Assembly (NCBI GenBank): GCA_039720395.1
Contig: CM077833.1
Span: forward strand, 9,914,633 to 9,978,632
Origin: Liquidambar formosana
Taxonomy: Eukaryota; Streptophyta; Magnoliopsida; Saxifragales; Altingiaceae
Length of the DNA stretch: 64,000 nt
Direction of reading: 5' to 3'
This document shows, in pieces, positions 27,899 through 34,533 of the stretch. The stretch's first letter is position 1; each line of letters begins with the position of its first letter. A program made the translations under genes and the position numbers. The notes beneath the pieces were generated by a model that was not told where the DNA came from, did no database searches, and worked only from the letters and a program-made list of their open reading frames with translations.

Positions 27899-28455
27899 AA
27901 AAAAATAATAATAATTATTATTATTACAAAAAGAAAACAATTTCGAGAATTATTATCCACAATTGTGCCACAGAAGGAAAACCGAAATTTCTTCACCTAA
28001 AGCCCTGCACTTAAATGAATTGTTTCTCCAAAACTTACACCTACCTAAGCACTAAAACCCTCTGTTTGGTTGCTGAGAATTCGTATGAAAAGATATAATT
28101 TTTTTATTAAAAAAAATCAAATATTAGAATTTTTCGTTGTATGGGAGCCGAGAAAACAAAACCCTCGAAGCAGCGACCCGAAAACAACTATTTCGCACAA
28201 CTTGGCGTTTAAAATAAAAACTGAAGAAGGAGAACAATAAAAACAGCAACAAAACCATATGGCTTAGTTGAGGGTTTTCCAACTATGCGGAAACGGTGAC
28301 AACATAGAAGATAAGACTAAAAATTTTATTTTCCTCAATTTTCTCGGCAACAAACAATGTCAGGCACAAACAAAATTCATGCATTTTAAAGAGAAAAATA
28401 GAGGTAAGCTCGAGTAGAAAACTTACTCTCGAGCTTCGATTTCCAGGGTAGACAT
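614..28455 (-). CDS. SMU1: SMU1 homologue, LisH-CTLH-WD40 splicing factor, partial (3' end off window)
   Basis: Thirteen exons join into one 1290-nt frame of 430 codons from an ATG at 28455. Exons (minus strand): 28427-28455, 27327-27537, 25586-25738, 19290-19338, 17633-17716, 17081-17184, 14501-14587, 14363-14416, 6322-6417, 2069-2196, 1004-1130, 854-913, 614-721. Every internal boundary is GT-AG and the phases agree. The protein starts [18 protein letters not shown] and is collinear with plant SMU1 as I know it: LisH (about residues 8-40), CTLH (about 42-95), linker, then WD40 repeats from about 210. The family is usually about 510 residues, so roughly the last 80 lie left of the window. 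SMU1 works in the nucleus with RED in the spliceosomal B complex and affects splice-site choice. The gene spans over 28 kb because its introns are filled with transposons, yet the reading frame is clean, so I read it as functional. Confidence 0.95.
1525..1791. mobile_element. Stowaway-type MITE (Tc1/mariner)
   Basis: The 267-bp element starts CTCCCTCTGTTTCA and ends with the complement TGAAACAGACGGAG. It is flanked by TA on both sides, the hallmark of Stowaway MITEs. It lies in the SMU1 intron between exons 10 and 11 and has no coding capacity. Confidence 0.9.
2069..2196 (-). CDS. SMU1: SMU1 exon 10, third WD40 blade
   Basis: The 128-nt exon encodes [20 protein letters not shown] and continues to STSFDGTAR. 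The final AG is completed by the first base of exon 11 to give Arg. From memory, plant homologues often read FDQTAR where this one has FDGTAR; that is a mild substitution. Confidence 0.92.
2700..6180 (+). mobile_element. L1-type LINE, degenerate, antisense in SMU1 intron 9
   Basis: On the plus strand, opposite to SMU1, an ORF1-like basic tail (2701-2946) is followed by an endonuclease start at 3031 ([10 protein letters not shown]), most of which is missing. Reverse-transcriptase blocks follow: the FICLIPRE and [19 protein letters not shown] regions near 3740-3890, [20 protein letters not shown] near 4020-4070, and [10 protein letters not shown] near 4191. Next come [20 protein letters not shown] near 4670 and an RVT-type zinc region near 5480-5700. 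The tail near 5830 reads [14 protein letters not shown]. The frame is broken many times. The usual FADD active site reads FASN near 4324. The ends are approximate. Confidence 0.85.
4459..4508. repeat. Heptamer repeat, unit CCCATAG
   Basis: About six head-to-tail copies of a 7-bp unit CCCATAG, the last reading CCCACAG, sit inside the degenerate LINE between its RT and its 3' blocks. The unit length equals that of the plant telomere repeat, but the sequence differs. Confidence 0.85.
6322..6417 (-). CDS. SMU1: SMU1 exon 9, second WD40 blade
   Basis: A 96-nt exon encodes 32 residues with [20 protein letters not shown] followed by AGSQDGKIK, the typical D-strand and turn of a WD40 blade. The acceptor is GCAG|GAAACT and the donor AAA|GTGAGT. 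It sits alone between a 4.1-kb intron holding a LINE and a 7.9-kb intron holding several DNA transposons. Confidence 0.92.
6773..7129. repeat. Tandem duplication of a 127-bp intronic unit
   Basis: Two copies of the same intronic stretch begin GATCAACTTTTCAACCACAA at 6773 and 7000 and end in AATCATGTG or AATCACGTG. If the 100-bp insertion at 6800-6899 is removed, the period is 127 bp. The copies differ by scattered substitutions, so the duplication is old. Confidence 0.85.
6800..6899 (+). mobile_element. Short poly(A) retroposon with target duplication
   Basis: A 100-bp block with a central G/C-rich part and an A-rich 3' end is bracketed by GTTATA at 6794-6799 and 6900-6905. The second copy of the tandem repeat (near 7020) shows the uninterrupted site. 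An A-rich tail with a target duplication fits a SINE or a strongly 5'-truncated LINE. I could not assign the family. Confidence 0.7.
7130..7714. other. Intronic AT-rich sequence
   Basis: Part of SMU1 intron 8. It ends in an (AT)-rich run at about 7670-7714. I see no gene or recognisable element. Confidence 0.5.
7870..8450. other. GC-rich block inside the TIR element, possible captured gene fragment
   Basis: This block is clearly richer in G and C than its surroundings and has short open frames on both strands (about 60-90 codons). It contains runs of CTCTCTCGA like a plant 5' leader read on the minus strand. An ATG at about 8194 (minus) opens a frame of only about 14 codons. I recognise no protein. 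Capture of a host gene segment, as in Pack-MULEs, is inference only. Confidence 0.35.
8451..9325. other. AT-rich spacer with poly(T) tract
   Basis: Interior of the TIR element between the GC-rich block and the nested hAT-like element. It has a poly(T) run of about 35 bases near 8670-8705 and long A/T-rich stretches. The only notable piece is a GC-richer patch near 9210-9285 with repeats of GAGACGAG type. No gene is visible. Confidence 0.5.
9326..10713. mobile_element. hAT-like non-autonomous element, CGATAT-rich ends, copy 1
   Basis: The 1388-bp element starts CAGGGACTTAAAAATCG and ends with the complement of CGAGGACTTTAATATCG. It is flanked on both sides by the exact 8-bp duplication GGCACGTA (9318-9325 and 10714-10721). 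An 8-bp duplication and a CAGGG-type end fit the hAT superfamily. Both subterminal regions (about 9340-9560 and 10610-10705) are packed with CGATAT and ATATCG motifs, as expected for transposase-binding repeats. The long open frame at 9374-9865 is translation of these repeats plus a (GAA)n tract, not a transposase. Confidence 0.8.
9755..9820. repeat. (GAA)n / (GAAGAAGAA) microsatellite
   Basis: A run of about twenty GAA-type triplets is followed by GCGGCA triplets up to about 9834. It creates an artificial Lys-Glu-Ala open frame on the plus strand and a Ser-Phe-Ala frame on the minus strand. Confidence 0.9.
10860..10894. repeat. (GT)n microsatellite
   Basis: About 16 GT units directly follow a TATATA stretch. 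It lies just outside the right arm of the 59-bp TIR element. A small hairpin (GGTGTAAG with its complement CTTACACC) sits at about 10796-10821. Confidence 0.9.
10895..12091. other. Intronic sequence without recognisable gene
   Basis: Part of SMU1 intron 8. It contains a poly(C) tract followed by CA and poly(A) at about 11815-11880. No exon or transposon end could be recognised. Confidence 0.5.
12100..13289. mobile_element. hAT-like non-autonomous element, CGATAT family, copy 2 (opposite orientation)
   Basis: The left end CAAGGACTTAATATCG matches the inverted right end of copy 1 at 10713, and the resemblance continues inward (GATGGATATATTGAGAGTCC against the corresponding part of copy 1). The right end is more diverged but is rich in the same ATATCA and CGATA motifs (about 13110-13285). 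The exact 8-bp duplication CCCCTTAC flanks it (12092-12099 and 13290-13297). Length is 1190 bp and there is no transposase. It lies in the same SMU1 intron as copy 1. Confidence 0.75.
13298..13757. other. Intronic sequence without recognisable gene
   Basis: SMU1 intron 8. A short direct repeat of TTGTTTAACAAGTTCACAAT occurs near 13330 and again near 13626. Nothing else stands out. Confidence 0.45.
13763..14168 (+). mobile_element. TRIM retrotransposon, complete (two LTRs, PBS, PPT, TSD)
   Basis: The two LTRs are 13763-13881 and 14056-14168. Both start TGTTGGGA and end in CA, and they share AGTCCCACATCCCACATCG. The left LTR carries an extra 7-bp repeat near its start. A primer-binding site resembling the initiator-Met type (AGTATCAGAGCA) directly follows the left LTR. 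A purine run GAGGAGGAG-like precedes the right LTR. The 5-bp target duplication AAAAG lies at 13758-13762 and 14169-14173. The internal part is about 174 bp and non-coding. It lies 195 bp from SMU1 exon 8. Confidence 0.92.
14363..14587 (-). CDS. SMU1: SMU1 exons 7 and 8, first WD40 blade
   Basis: Exon 7 (14501-14587, 87 nt) encodes [20 protein letters not shown] and ends DGFIE. Exon 8 (14363-14416, 54 nt) encodes [18 protein letters not shown]. Together they form the first WD40 blade. The intron between them is only 84 nt, whereas the next intron is 7.9 kb. Confidence 0.93.
14588..16466. other. SMU1 intron 6, left part
   Basis: Intronic sequence with a compound microsatellite at about 15746-15835. 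Near 14850-14990 there is a small inverted repeat around GTAGCTCTTC and GAAGAGCTAC. No exon is visible. Confidence 0.5.
15746..15835. repeat. Compound (CA)n-(TG)n-(GA)n microsatellite, self-complementary
   Basis: A run of CA units, then AATA, then a run of TG units, then GA units. The CA and TG parts are complementary and would fold into one long hairpin. The small open frame over this region is an artefact. Confidence 0.9.
16467..16677. mobile_element. Stowaway-like MITE, diverged
   Basis: The left end is CTCCCTCCGCCCCAACTAA and the complement of the right end is GTCTCTCTGTCTTTTGATAA. TA lies on each side. The ends are similar but not identical, and the internal part is AT-rich. It lies in SMU1 intron 6. 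Confidence 0.65.
17081..19338 (-). CDS. SMU1: SMU1 exons 4 to 6, linker region
   Basis: Exon 4 (19290-19338, 49 nt) encodes the charged stretch [16 protein letters not shown]. Exon 5 (17633-17716, 84 nt) encodes [20 protein letters not shown]. Exon 6 (17081-17184, 104 nt) encodes [20 protein letters not shown] and ends HTIK. Two codons are split across these junctions (Ala at 4/5 and Gly at 5/6), and both restore the conserved residue. This is the linker between the CTLH domain and the beta-propeller. Confidence 0.93.
17717..19289. other. SMU1 intron 4 with poly(T)-poly(G) tract
   Basis: A run of T followed by about 20 G sits at about 17778-17811. A GC-richer stretch at about 18600-18840 has a minus-strand frame of 61 codons that I do not recognise. 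No exon or clear transposon end is visible. Confidence 0.45.
19339..20440. other. SMU1 intron 3, left part
   Basis: AT-rich intronic sequence. I see no gene or element that I can support. Confidence 0.45.
20450..21200 (-). pseudogene. RTE-like LINE relic, linker region before reverse transcriptase
   Basis: On the minus strand near 20640-20750 a broken frame reads [20 protein letters not shown] followed by [17 protein letters not shown]. That is the pattern of the charged region between endonuclease and reverse transcriptase in RTE-type LINEs. The rest of the stretch is too decayed to translate. The boundaries and the family are tentative. Confidence 0.4.
21630..21850 (+). pseudogene. LINE zinc-binding RT tail fragment (zf-RVT type)
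   Basis: A plus-strand frame near 21730-21830 reads [20 protein letters not shown], which has the ETVDHLL..C pattern of the zinc-binding tail of plant LINE polyproteins. Just before it is [19 protein letters not shown], the usual preceding block. It has no start, and the His/Cys set is incomplete. Confidence 0.5.
22500..23765 (+). mobile_element. LTR retrotransposon relic, 3' part of LTR plus PBS
   Basis: TGGTATCAGAGCT at 22914-22926 is a classical primer-binding site for initiator tRNA-Met. It stands two bases after a CA that would end an LTR at 22911. Upstream, about 22520-22911 has the look of a copia-type LTR with a TATA-poor 3' half and a CT-rich leader. The following 800 bp show no gag or pol. 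No second LTR was found, so this is a truncated or non-autonomous copy. Confidence 0.6.
23765..23858. mobile_element. Partial Tourist-like MITE end
   Basis: The right end AGCTTATCCAAACGGGTCCT and the inner sequence (TTTTACTTTTAG-type, reversed) match the terminal part of the complete MITE at 32155-32385. Only one end is visible here; the other half is missing or lost in the adjoining tandem repeat. Confidence 0.55.
23852..24464. repeat. Tandem duplication of about 302 bp
   Basis: Two copies begin AGTAATCAAGTTAAT at 23862 and 24164 and end in ATACTTCA before 24160 and 24460. They share stretches such as GTGTTTGGTTATAAGTTGAG. Each copy contains an open frame of 60-87 codons with a similar peptide, but I recognise no domain, and the frames differ at their ends. 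It lies in SMU1 intron 3. Confidence 0.85.
24465..25585. other. SMU1 intron 3, right part
   Basis: Near 24475-24545 are several repeats of the type CCGATACG and TACGTATC. From about 25262 a T-rich run is followed by A-rich sequence that may be an old LINE tail on the minus strand. Nothing is certain. Confidence 0.4.
25586..27537 (-). CDS. SMU1: SMU1 exons 2 and 3, LisH and CTLH domains
   Basis: Exon 2 (27327-27537, 211 nt, residues 10-80) carries the LisH helix pair, with [17 protein letters not shown] as the hallmark, and the start of CTLH. Exon 3 (25586-25738, 153 nt, residues 81-131) carries the rest of CTLH with [18 protein letters not shown] and ends YFDPHE. In the family this N-terminal region mediates dimerisation and RED binding. 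The intron between them (25739-27326) contains a LINE fragment in the same orientation as the gene. Confidence 0.93.
25988..26036. repeat. (GA)n microsatellite
   Basis: A GA-dinucleotide run with a few AAAG interruptions, in SMU1 intron 2. Confidence 0.8.
26555..26930 (-). pseudogene. L1-type LINE 3' fragment
   Basis: A minus-strand frame of 108 codons (26571-26897) contains [20 protein letters not shown] followed by NDRVEE. This is the conserved tail after the zinc region of plant L1 polyproteins; the LINE at 5830 has the related [10 protein letters not shown]. The 5' part is absent, as expected for 5' truncation. It lies in SMU1 intron 2 in the same orientation as the gene. Confidence 0.75.
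27538..28426 (-). other. SMU1 intron 1 with poly(C) tract
   Basis: The intron begins with GTAAGT next to exon 1. It contains a run of about 30 C (27867-27896) followed by A and (AAT/ATT) repeats. First introns of plant housekeeping genes often carry expression signals, but none can be pointed to here. Confidence 0.6.
28427..28455 (-). CDS. SMU1: SMU1 exon 1
   Basis: This 29-nt exon encodes the first nine residues and two bases of an Asp codon that is completed by exon 2. The donor reads GA|GTAAGT. The ATG is chosen because it opens directly into the conserved LEIEARD start of SMU1 proteins. No other start upstream keeps the frame through the neighbouring sequence in an obvious way. Confidence 0.9.
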
Positions 28456-28640
28456 TTTCTAAGCCAGACAAGAAATCCTGAGATTATTTCCGCTGGTCCA
28501 GACAAGAAATCCAGAGATGGAGAGAGAAAAAGAATCTAGAGGGAGGGATGAATAAATTAGGGTTTTTTTAAGTTCAATTAGCAACGGCCGGGCCACACAC
28601 AGCTACACTGCCATTTTCCTCTTGTTTTTCCCTTTTTTTT
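28456..28640 (-). promoter_or_regulatory. SMU1 5' leader and proximal promoter
   Basis: Just upstream of the ATG, a 20-bp direct repeat CCAGACAAGAAATCC-GAGA occurs at 28464 and 28498, a 34-bp period. Further out, the minus strand has a telo-box AAACCCTAA (28557-28565) and a GGCCCGGCC patch near 28585. Telo-boxes are common in promoters of plant housekeeping and RNA-processing genes. No clear TATA box was found. The transcription start is not known. Confidence 0.5.
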
Positions 28641-28708
28641 TTTTTTTTATTTCTTTTTTTTTTCATTTTTTTAATATATTGTGTACGGTAACGTGTTTTT
28701 CAGGAAAA

Positions 28709-28867
28709 CATTCTCATACAACTATGACACGACTACGTAGTGTCACAAACTAATAAGAATTAAGTTAAGTGGGATTATCAGTGTATTTTTCGATCCATAA
28801 TCTCATTTTACTTTGTTTTTATTGGTCCATAACACCACGTGACTGTGTCATAGTTACATGGAAGACG
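28709..28867. mobile_element. Small MITE with about 30-bp inverted ends
   Basis: The left arm near 28710-28740 contains ACAACTATGACACGACTACG, and the complement of the right arm (28835-28867) contains GTAACTATGACACAGTCACG. The core AACTATGACAC is identical and the rest matches at most positions. It lies about 250 bp upstream of the SMU1 start codon. The family is not known to me. Confidence 0.6.
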
Positions 28868-29400
28868 TGATATTTTTCACATTTTCTACAACAGTGTTGG
28901 GAATCAAATTCGTTCCAAATCCATTATTTGAAACGATAGAAAATAAAATAAAATAATCACCACAAAATTTCTAGAGCATACTCACTTATTTTAAACCTTC
29001 CAAAATTTTATAAAAAAAATATAAAAAATTTCACAAAAATTAGCTACAATATTCATTAGAAAATATCATTTTAAATAACTTTGTAAAAGAAAATTTTTCA
29101 AAAATCTATCATTTAAGTGGACTTATTGATCATTTTTCATGAAAAATTCCGTAAAAATGAAACAAAAATTGTAAATGCCAAAAAGTCTACTTGAGTTATA
29201 AATTTTGGGAAAATTTTCTTCATCAAAATTATTCAAAATTATGTTTTCTAGTGACTTGAAACTTTTTATGATTTTCAAAACCATGAAGGTTTAAATTAAG
29301 TGTGGGTGTTTAAGAAATTTTGTGGTGGCAATAGGGCCTCCAAAATAAAATTGATTTCCAATTCTAGTTTTATGTTAATTTAATAAAGACTTTAGCTTTA
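28868..29400. other. Intergenic AT-rich sequence
   Basis: Between SMU1 and AGL12. Many short AAAATTT-type stretches. No gene is visible. Confidence 0.5.
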
Positions 29401-29479
29401 TGTCAATTTTATAAAATTGATGGATCATCCTATGGTTACCCCCTATTGTATATGCCCAGGTCCCCTTCAAACGATCTGA

Positions 29480-30010
29480 TCGAGACATTCAACATTAAGC
29501 ATTGGCTAGACAAATCATCAGGATGGCTGAACCCAAGTTTGTTCAAGACCTGCCCATCTACTCCTTTCAAGTCGAATCCATGCAATCCAATGGTCCAATA
29601 ATATATTGAATTCCTCCAAACCCTAAAACGACCATCCATAACAACTTTGGGTGGTCCGATCTCCAAACGCAATGGTCTAATTCACAATTGGACCTTTATG
29701 AATCCCTGATTGAACCCTTAAATCATATTTAGGCGATTCAATTTCCCAATCCAATGGTCTGTAGTTTGGACTTCTGCAAACCCTAAATTAGTCTCCCATA
29801 ACAACACTAGGTAGCATGATCTCCAAATCCAATGGTCTGAATCACAATCAAATCCTCCCAAGTTTGTAATTAGGCCTCGAGATCAAATATAAGAAGTCCA
29901 ATTTCTAAATCCAACAGTCCAATCGCTACCCAATTTCTCCTAAACCCTAATTTCACCATTTAGGCCAAATTCAATTCAGGCAACTCAATCTCCCAACTCA
30001 TTCCCCGATG
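29480..30010. repeat. Decayed tandem array, period about 81 bp
   Basis: The motif CCAATGGTC (or a close variant) recurs near 29587, 29668, 29751, 29829 and 29910. Between these are repeated pieces such as AAACCCTAA and TCTCCAAA. The spacing of 78-83 bp shows an old array. The minus-strand frame of 78 codons across part of it is not recognisable as a protein. Confidence 0.6.
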
Positions 30011-32154
30011 GTCAATCCCATTATTAGGTTTCAATTTCAAGTCCCTAGGAAACATAGGGAACCTTTTGATCGAATTTCTGGAAGTGGAACCCTAACGATC
30101 AAAAAACCTTAATCGGTAAACCAATCAAACCGCCAATTCACAATTAGGAGTTGGGATTGAGCTTCAAAAGGCATTACTCTTGACCTTAGGCCTCAAACTA
30201 AATTTGGGAGCTCAAAGTTTCAATCCACGCGCAAAACCAATGCCCTGAAAGAGTTGAATCAAGATTTGATCAAAACCGAGCAATCGGATGGATTAGAGGC
30301 AAGGTATAGCATGCACTCTATCTCACCTAAATCAACTTCAAGAGATCATATATGTCACATAAGCTGAAGGAATACATTCCTAAGGTAAATCATTGTTGGT
30401 TTAAAGAAAAGTTGAAAACAGGCATGGGTAGTGAGAATCTGCAAATAATTGCATATTCTAGAAAATAAAACAAACCTACGCCTATTAGTTACGTGTGGGT
30501 TAGTTTCGAGACAAAATGCATGATCAAATAAGGTGTGGCCAATTTCAAGATTGATTGCATGATCAAATTAAATGAGGTATTTTCTTCTTGAAACTTTCCC
30601 CAAATTCCCCTCATGTCCCAAGAACCTAATTAAAGATCCCTATGCAAGGAGTTTCTAATGAACAAGCTTACTGATCTCCACATCGGCGGAATAATGGAAT
30701 TAATCATATCATTCGAATTGGAACTAACTTTTGCTAACCCCACTAACTTTAAACCTTTAATTTTTCTAACTGTTGTTGTATTTTTTTATTTAGAGGGTTG
30801 TGGTCCTATAACCCTCTCCCTGATTTTTCATAACTTATTTTTGGTAGTGGTCCCTTGACCCACATTTCATGTACATATACTTGTGATCGATTATCAAAGT
30901 GATATTTATTGTATCGCATTGGTTCAAAACCTCGCCAAAGATGATATTTTCAACGTATCTACATCTTTAAGGTTGATATTTTTTTATGTATCTTTATCTT
31001 TAAATCTTTGATATGGTTATCTTTGTTTCCATATACGTGTTGTTGATTCATATATCTTCCATGTTGATCAATTAAAATCAAATATCTATTTACAAGCTAG
31101 CATGGTGTAGGTATGACTTGAAACTCAAGTGTTCAAATATGTCCACAACATGGTAGCTTACTACCATCGAGTTGGCTTGAATTTTTCACCCATCTTAAAA
31201 CATTGAAAAATTCCACAAAAAATCCAAACTGCTTATAAGGTCCCTATTTTATGTCGTCAAAACCAAAAAAACATTTGAAAAATCATTTGGTATCATTTTT
31301 AGTGCATTATCCCAAGGTTGTCCAAACTTAGATATATTCTATCCATTTATCTTTTTGTGCTTCAAAACTATGTTCAAACTTCTTGGAAAAATCCCCCCAA
31401 AAAAAAAAAAAACAAAAAAGAAGAAGGAAAAGAAATTGGTCATAAGAGTATCATCTTATGTGTTCTAAATCATCCCCATAAAGGATCTATAATTATTTGG
31501 ATACTTCGAGAAACCCATTTGTTGCTAATCGATCTAATTGAAGTGTTTCTTTGTCCGATTCCACATGAATAATAGTAAACACAAAAGGTTATTTAATGGG
31601 GTACTATGTGTTTATGCAGTTGGAGGGTATTGTGGTCCGAAGAAATTCAATGTGGACTTATGGCTACATAAGAATTTATTGTGTTATGAGGCTTGCATAA
31701 ATCCTATACTTAGGGCTTATTCATTTTTTAGTTATGTGTCTTCCTTAGCTATATAAATTCAAATAAAAGTTTTTGCAAAACGTTTAGCTCCTCAAATTAA
31801 GGTAGAGGATTATGATAATGTATATCCAAAAATCAAATATCACATTGTGAATTTTCTTTTATTAGTAAAATTTGGACTGAATAGTGTAGGATAGTGAGTG
31901 CTTAGTGTGCCAACCTAGTTGGGATACTATGTCACTCTTTGATGTTCCTTGGTCAGTTCTTTCTTCAAAAAGATAAAAAAAAAAGCCACATGGTAGTAAG
32001 TAATCTATATATTATTTTATTTTATTTTTTGGATAAAGGTAGTATCTCAAACAATAATAAAATGAGTTTAGAGAACATACAGATAACATATTAAACATTA
32101 AATATTTGTATGTATAAGAGAGAAAGCGAGAGACTTAAATGAAATGTAAACTTA
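30011..32154. other. Intergenic sequence, no supported gene
   Basis: Small open frames of 66-84 codons (about 30658, 31318, 31538) have no recognisable domain and no convincing splice context. This is the space between the SMU1 promoter and the AGL12 3' end. Confidence 0.45.
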
Positions 32155-32385
32155 GGGCCCATTTGGATAAGCTTCTACCTCTTGTTTTTTACTTTCAAAA
32201 GTGAAAAAAAAAAAAAGGGTCTTGAGTGCAAAAGGTTTTGGAAGTTACATTTAAAGTTGGGGAAGTAAGAAATTCCTGCTACCTAAACTTTTCAAAGAGA
32301 GTATCAAAATTTTGCATTATCCAATTTTTGTTTCTTTATTTTTCAAAGTAAATAATAGGAAGTAAAAATTTATCCAAACGGGCCC
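32155..32385. mobile_element. Tourist-type MITE (PIF/Harbinger), complete
   Basis: The 231-bp element starts GGGCCCATTTGGATAAG and ends with the complement TTTATCCAAACGGGCCC. It is flanked by TTA on both sides (32152-32154 and 32386-32388), the target duplication typical of PIF/Harbinger. It lies about 260 bp downstream of the AGL12 stop codon. Confidence 0.88.
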
Positions 32386-32642
32386 TTAACACAACTAGAA
32401 GGTAGCAAGCGAGTACATAATATCGAGCTTATATTCATAATAAAAATAATACTAATGTATTAATTCATTATTACATGTTTTAACAGAAACTTATAAGTAA
32501 TATTTCCAACAACCCAAGAGTAACTAACAAGAACATGATGTATAGCATTTTTCTTACTTATACAACACATCTCAGTATGAGAAGTTGTATTTTCTCAATT
32601 TTAAGAATGCCCCACCATTAGTAGTTCAAATTTGTGCAAATC

Positions 32643-34497
32643 CTAAAACTGATATATTTCATTCTGTATAGTTAGTGGATATGGAATATTAGTTGCCACT
32701 GGTGCGATGTCAGTAATTTCAATTTGCCCTTCTATCTGCATAAAAGAGACCTCATGTTATTTAAACGAATATATAAAAAAGTAAGGAAAAATATAAAACT
32801 AATAATTTTTTTTCATTACCTTCTCTTGAAGATACATGTTTGCTTCCTTCAGAATTCTCTCCTTCAATAACAAAAATAAATTAATATCTCGACAAATGTA
32901 AGGTAATAATGAAAATATAATTTTCAAAATTGTAATAAGTGAATATCTTTCACTTATATCTATGCAACAACAAAATAAATAAATAAATTTAATCCAGAAA
33001 TTAATTAAGAGCCAACTTTGATTATAAAGACATAAAATAGTCATTTTTTAGAGCGTGGCATTAGGCTCCGATGCATAAATGTTTGTTTGTTTTTTTTGTT
33101 TTTTTTTTTAATATTTAGATTACCAAATGGCAAATGGCAAGTCAAGTTATTCATATGGTAAAAGAAAAAAAAAATTTGTACTAGATTTTTAAACCAAAAA
33201 CTTAAAATAGAACTTAAAACTTTCTAAGTAATGTCTAAACAATATTATTATTTATATTTTTTTGTATATTTCATCACTTGTATGGTCCTTGTAATTTTTT
33301 TTTTTTTTTTTTTTTGGTTTGTCAATTAAAAGTTTGATGTAAGATATGCTACACAAAATTATTTACTCATAATCTAAGAATATACTTAAGAAACCTAGAA
33401 GGGGAAATTACACCTACACCTCTTCTGTTTCTAATAAACATACTACACCTTATACACTTTATTGTTATAGCTACCCTAAAATCACGCATTTGTCTCTTAG
33501 GGTGAGATGTGCTTTCAAGTAATGGGACGGCCATGGTTTGGTTGAGAATCTTATTAGATGGTCAGTTAGATCGTGATTTACCAAGTTGTGTTTGGATATG
33601 GTGTGATTATGCTTGACTTCTAGATTAGCCAAGAGAAGCCACTGCAAAATTGGGCTATTTACAATGGCATTATCAGATGAAGGAATGTTTTGAATTGCCT
33701 TATATATAAAATATTGTTGAACAATGTAATTTCATCCATCCTATTTTCCCATCTTATTTGCCCATACAAAAATAGGGTGGGGTAAATAGGGTGTGGGTCC
33801 TAAATTATGGATCTTACAATGTGAATAAGCTACAAGCATAAAATGAAACCCTGTGATAACTTAGGACGAAAATAACCCTTAAAACATCCTAAACCGACTT
33901 AAAATCGTAACCTTAAATTTGCCGTCGCACTCGTTCGAACGAGCTTGTACTACCATTCGAACAACTCTTCTATCTAACTTTTTCTTTTGAATCCAGCCAT
34001 GTAATCTTCTCGCAATAACCCCCATGAAGTGTTCTTCATCACTCTCTCTCATCTAAAGAAAACAAGGACTATTCTCTTACTAAAATTTTATTTTCCACCA
34101 AATTGTGCTACTGTATTGGCAATGCTATTAGTTCTTATAAATAATGTGAACCCCAAATTAATTTAAATGCAAACGGCTCTTCTATCGAACTTTTTATTTC
34201 AAATACAGCCACGTAATCGTCTCGCAATAACCCCCATAAAGTGTTCTACATCACTCTCTCTCATTTGAAGAAAACAAGGACTATTCTCTTACTAAAATTT
34301 TATTTTCTAAAAAACTGTGCTACCTTTATTGGCAATGCTATTTGTAATACCCTAAATATTTATTGATTTATTTTACGTGTGTATATTTGGTGGAATTATA
34401 CACAAGGTGATAAATTTAAATATTGTTGAGGTTAGTTGAATGTTGGGATATATTGCATTAAATTGCTTTGGATGGAAAGGATAATTAATTTGCGAGA

Positions 34498-34533
<36 letters not shown>

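Noticed and set aside
29436..29672. 78-codon minus-strand frame
   Set aside because: It overlaps the decayed 81-bp array and shows no recognisable domain or splice structure.
31318..31572. 84-codon frame with GSIIIWILRETHLL, faintly like a LINE endonuclease (LQETHL)
   Set aside because: Only one short similarity. No further endonuclease or RT blocks are in order around it.
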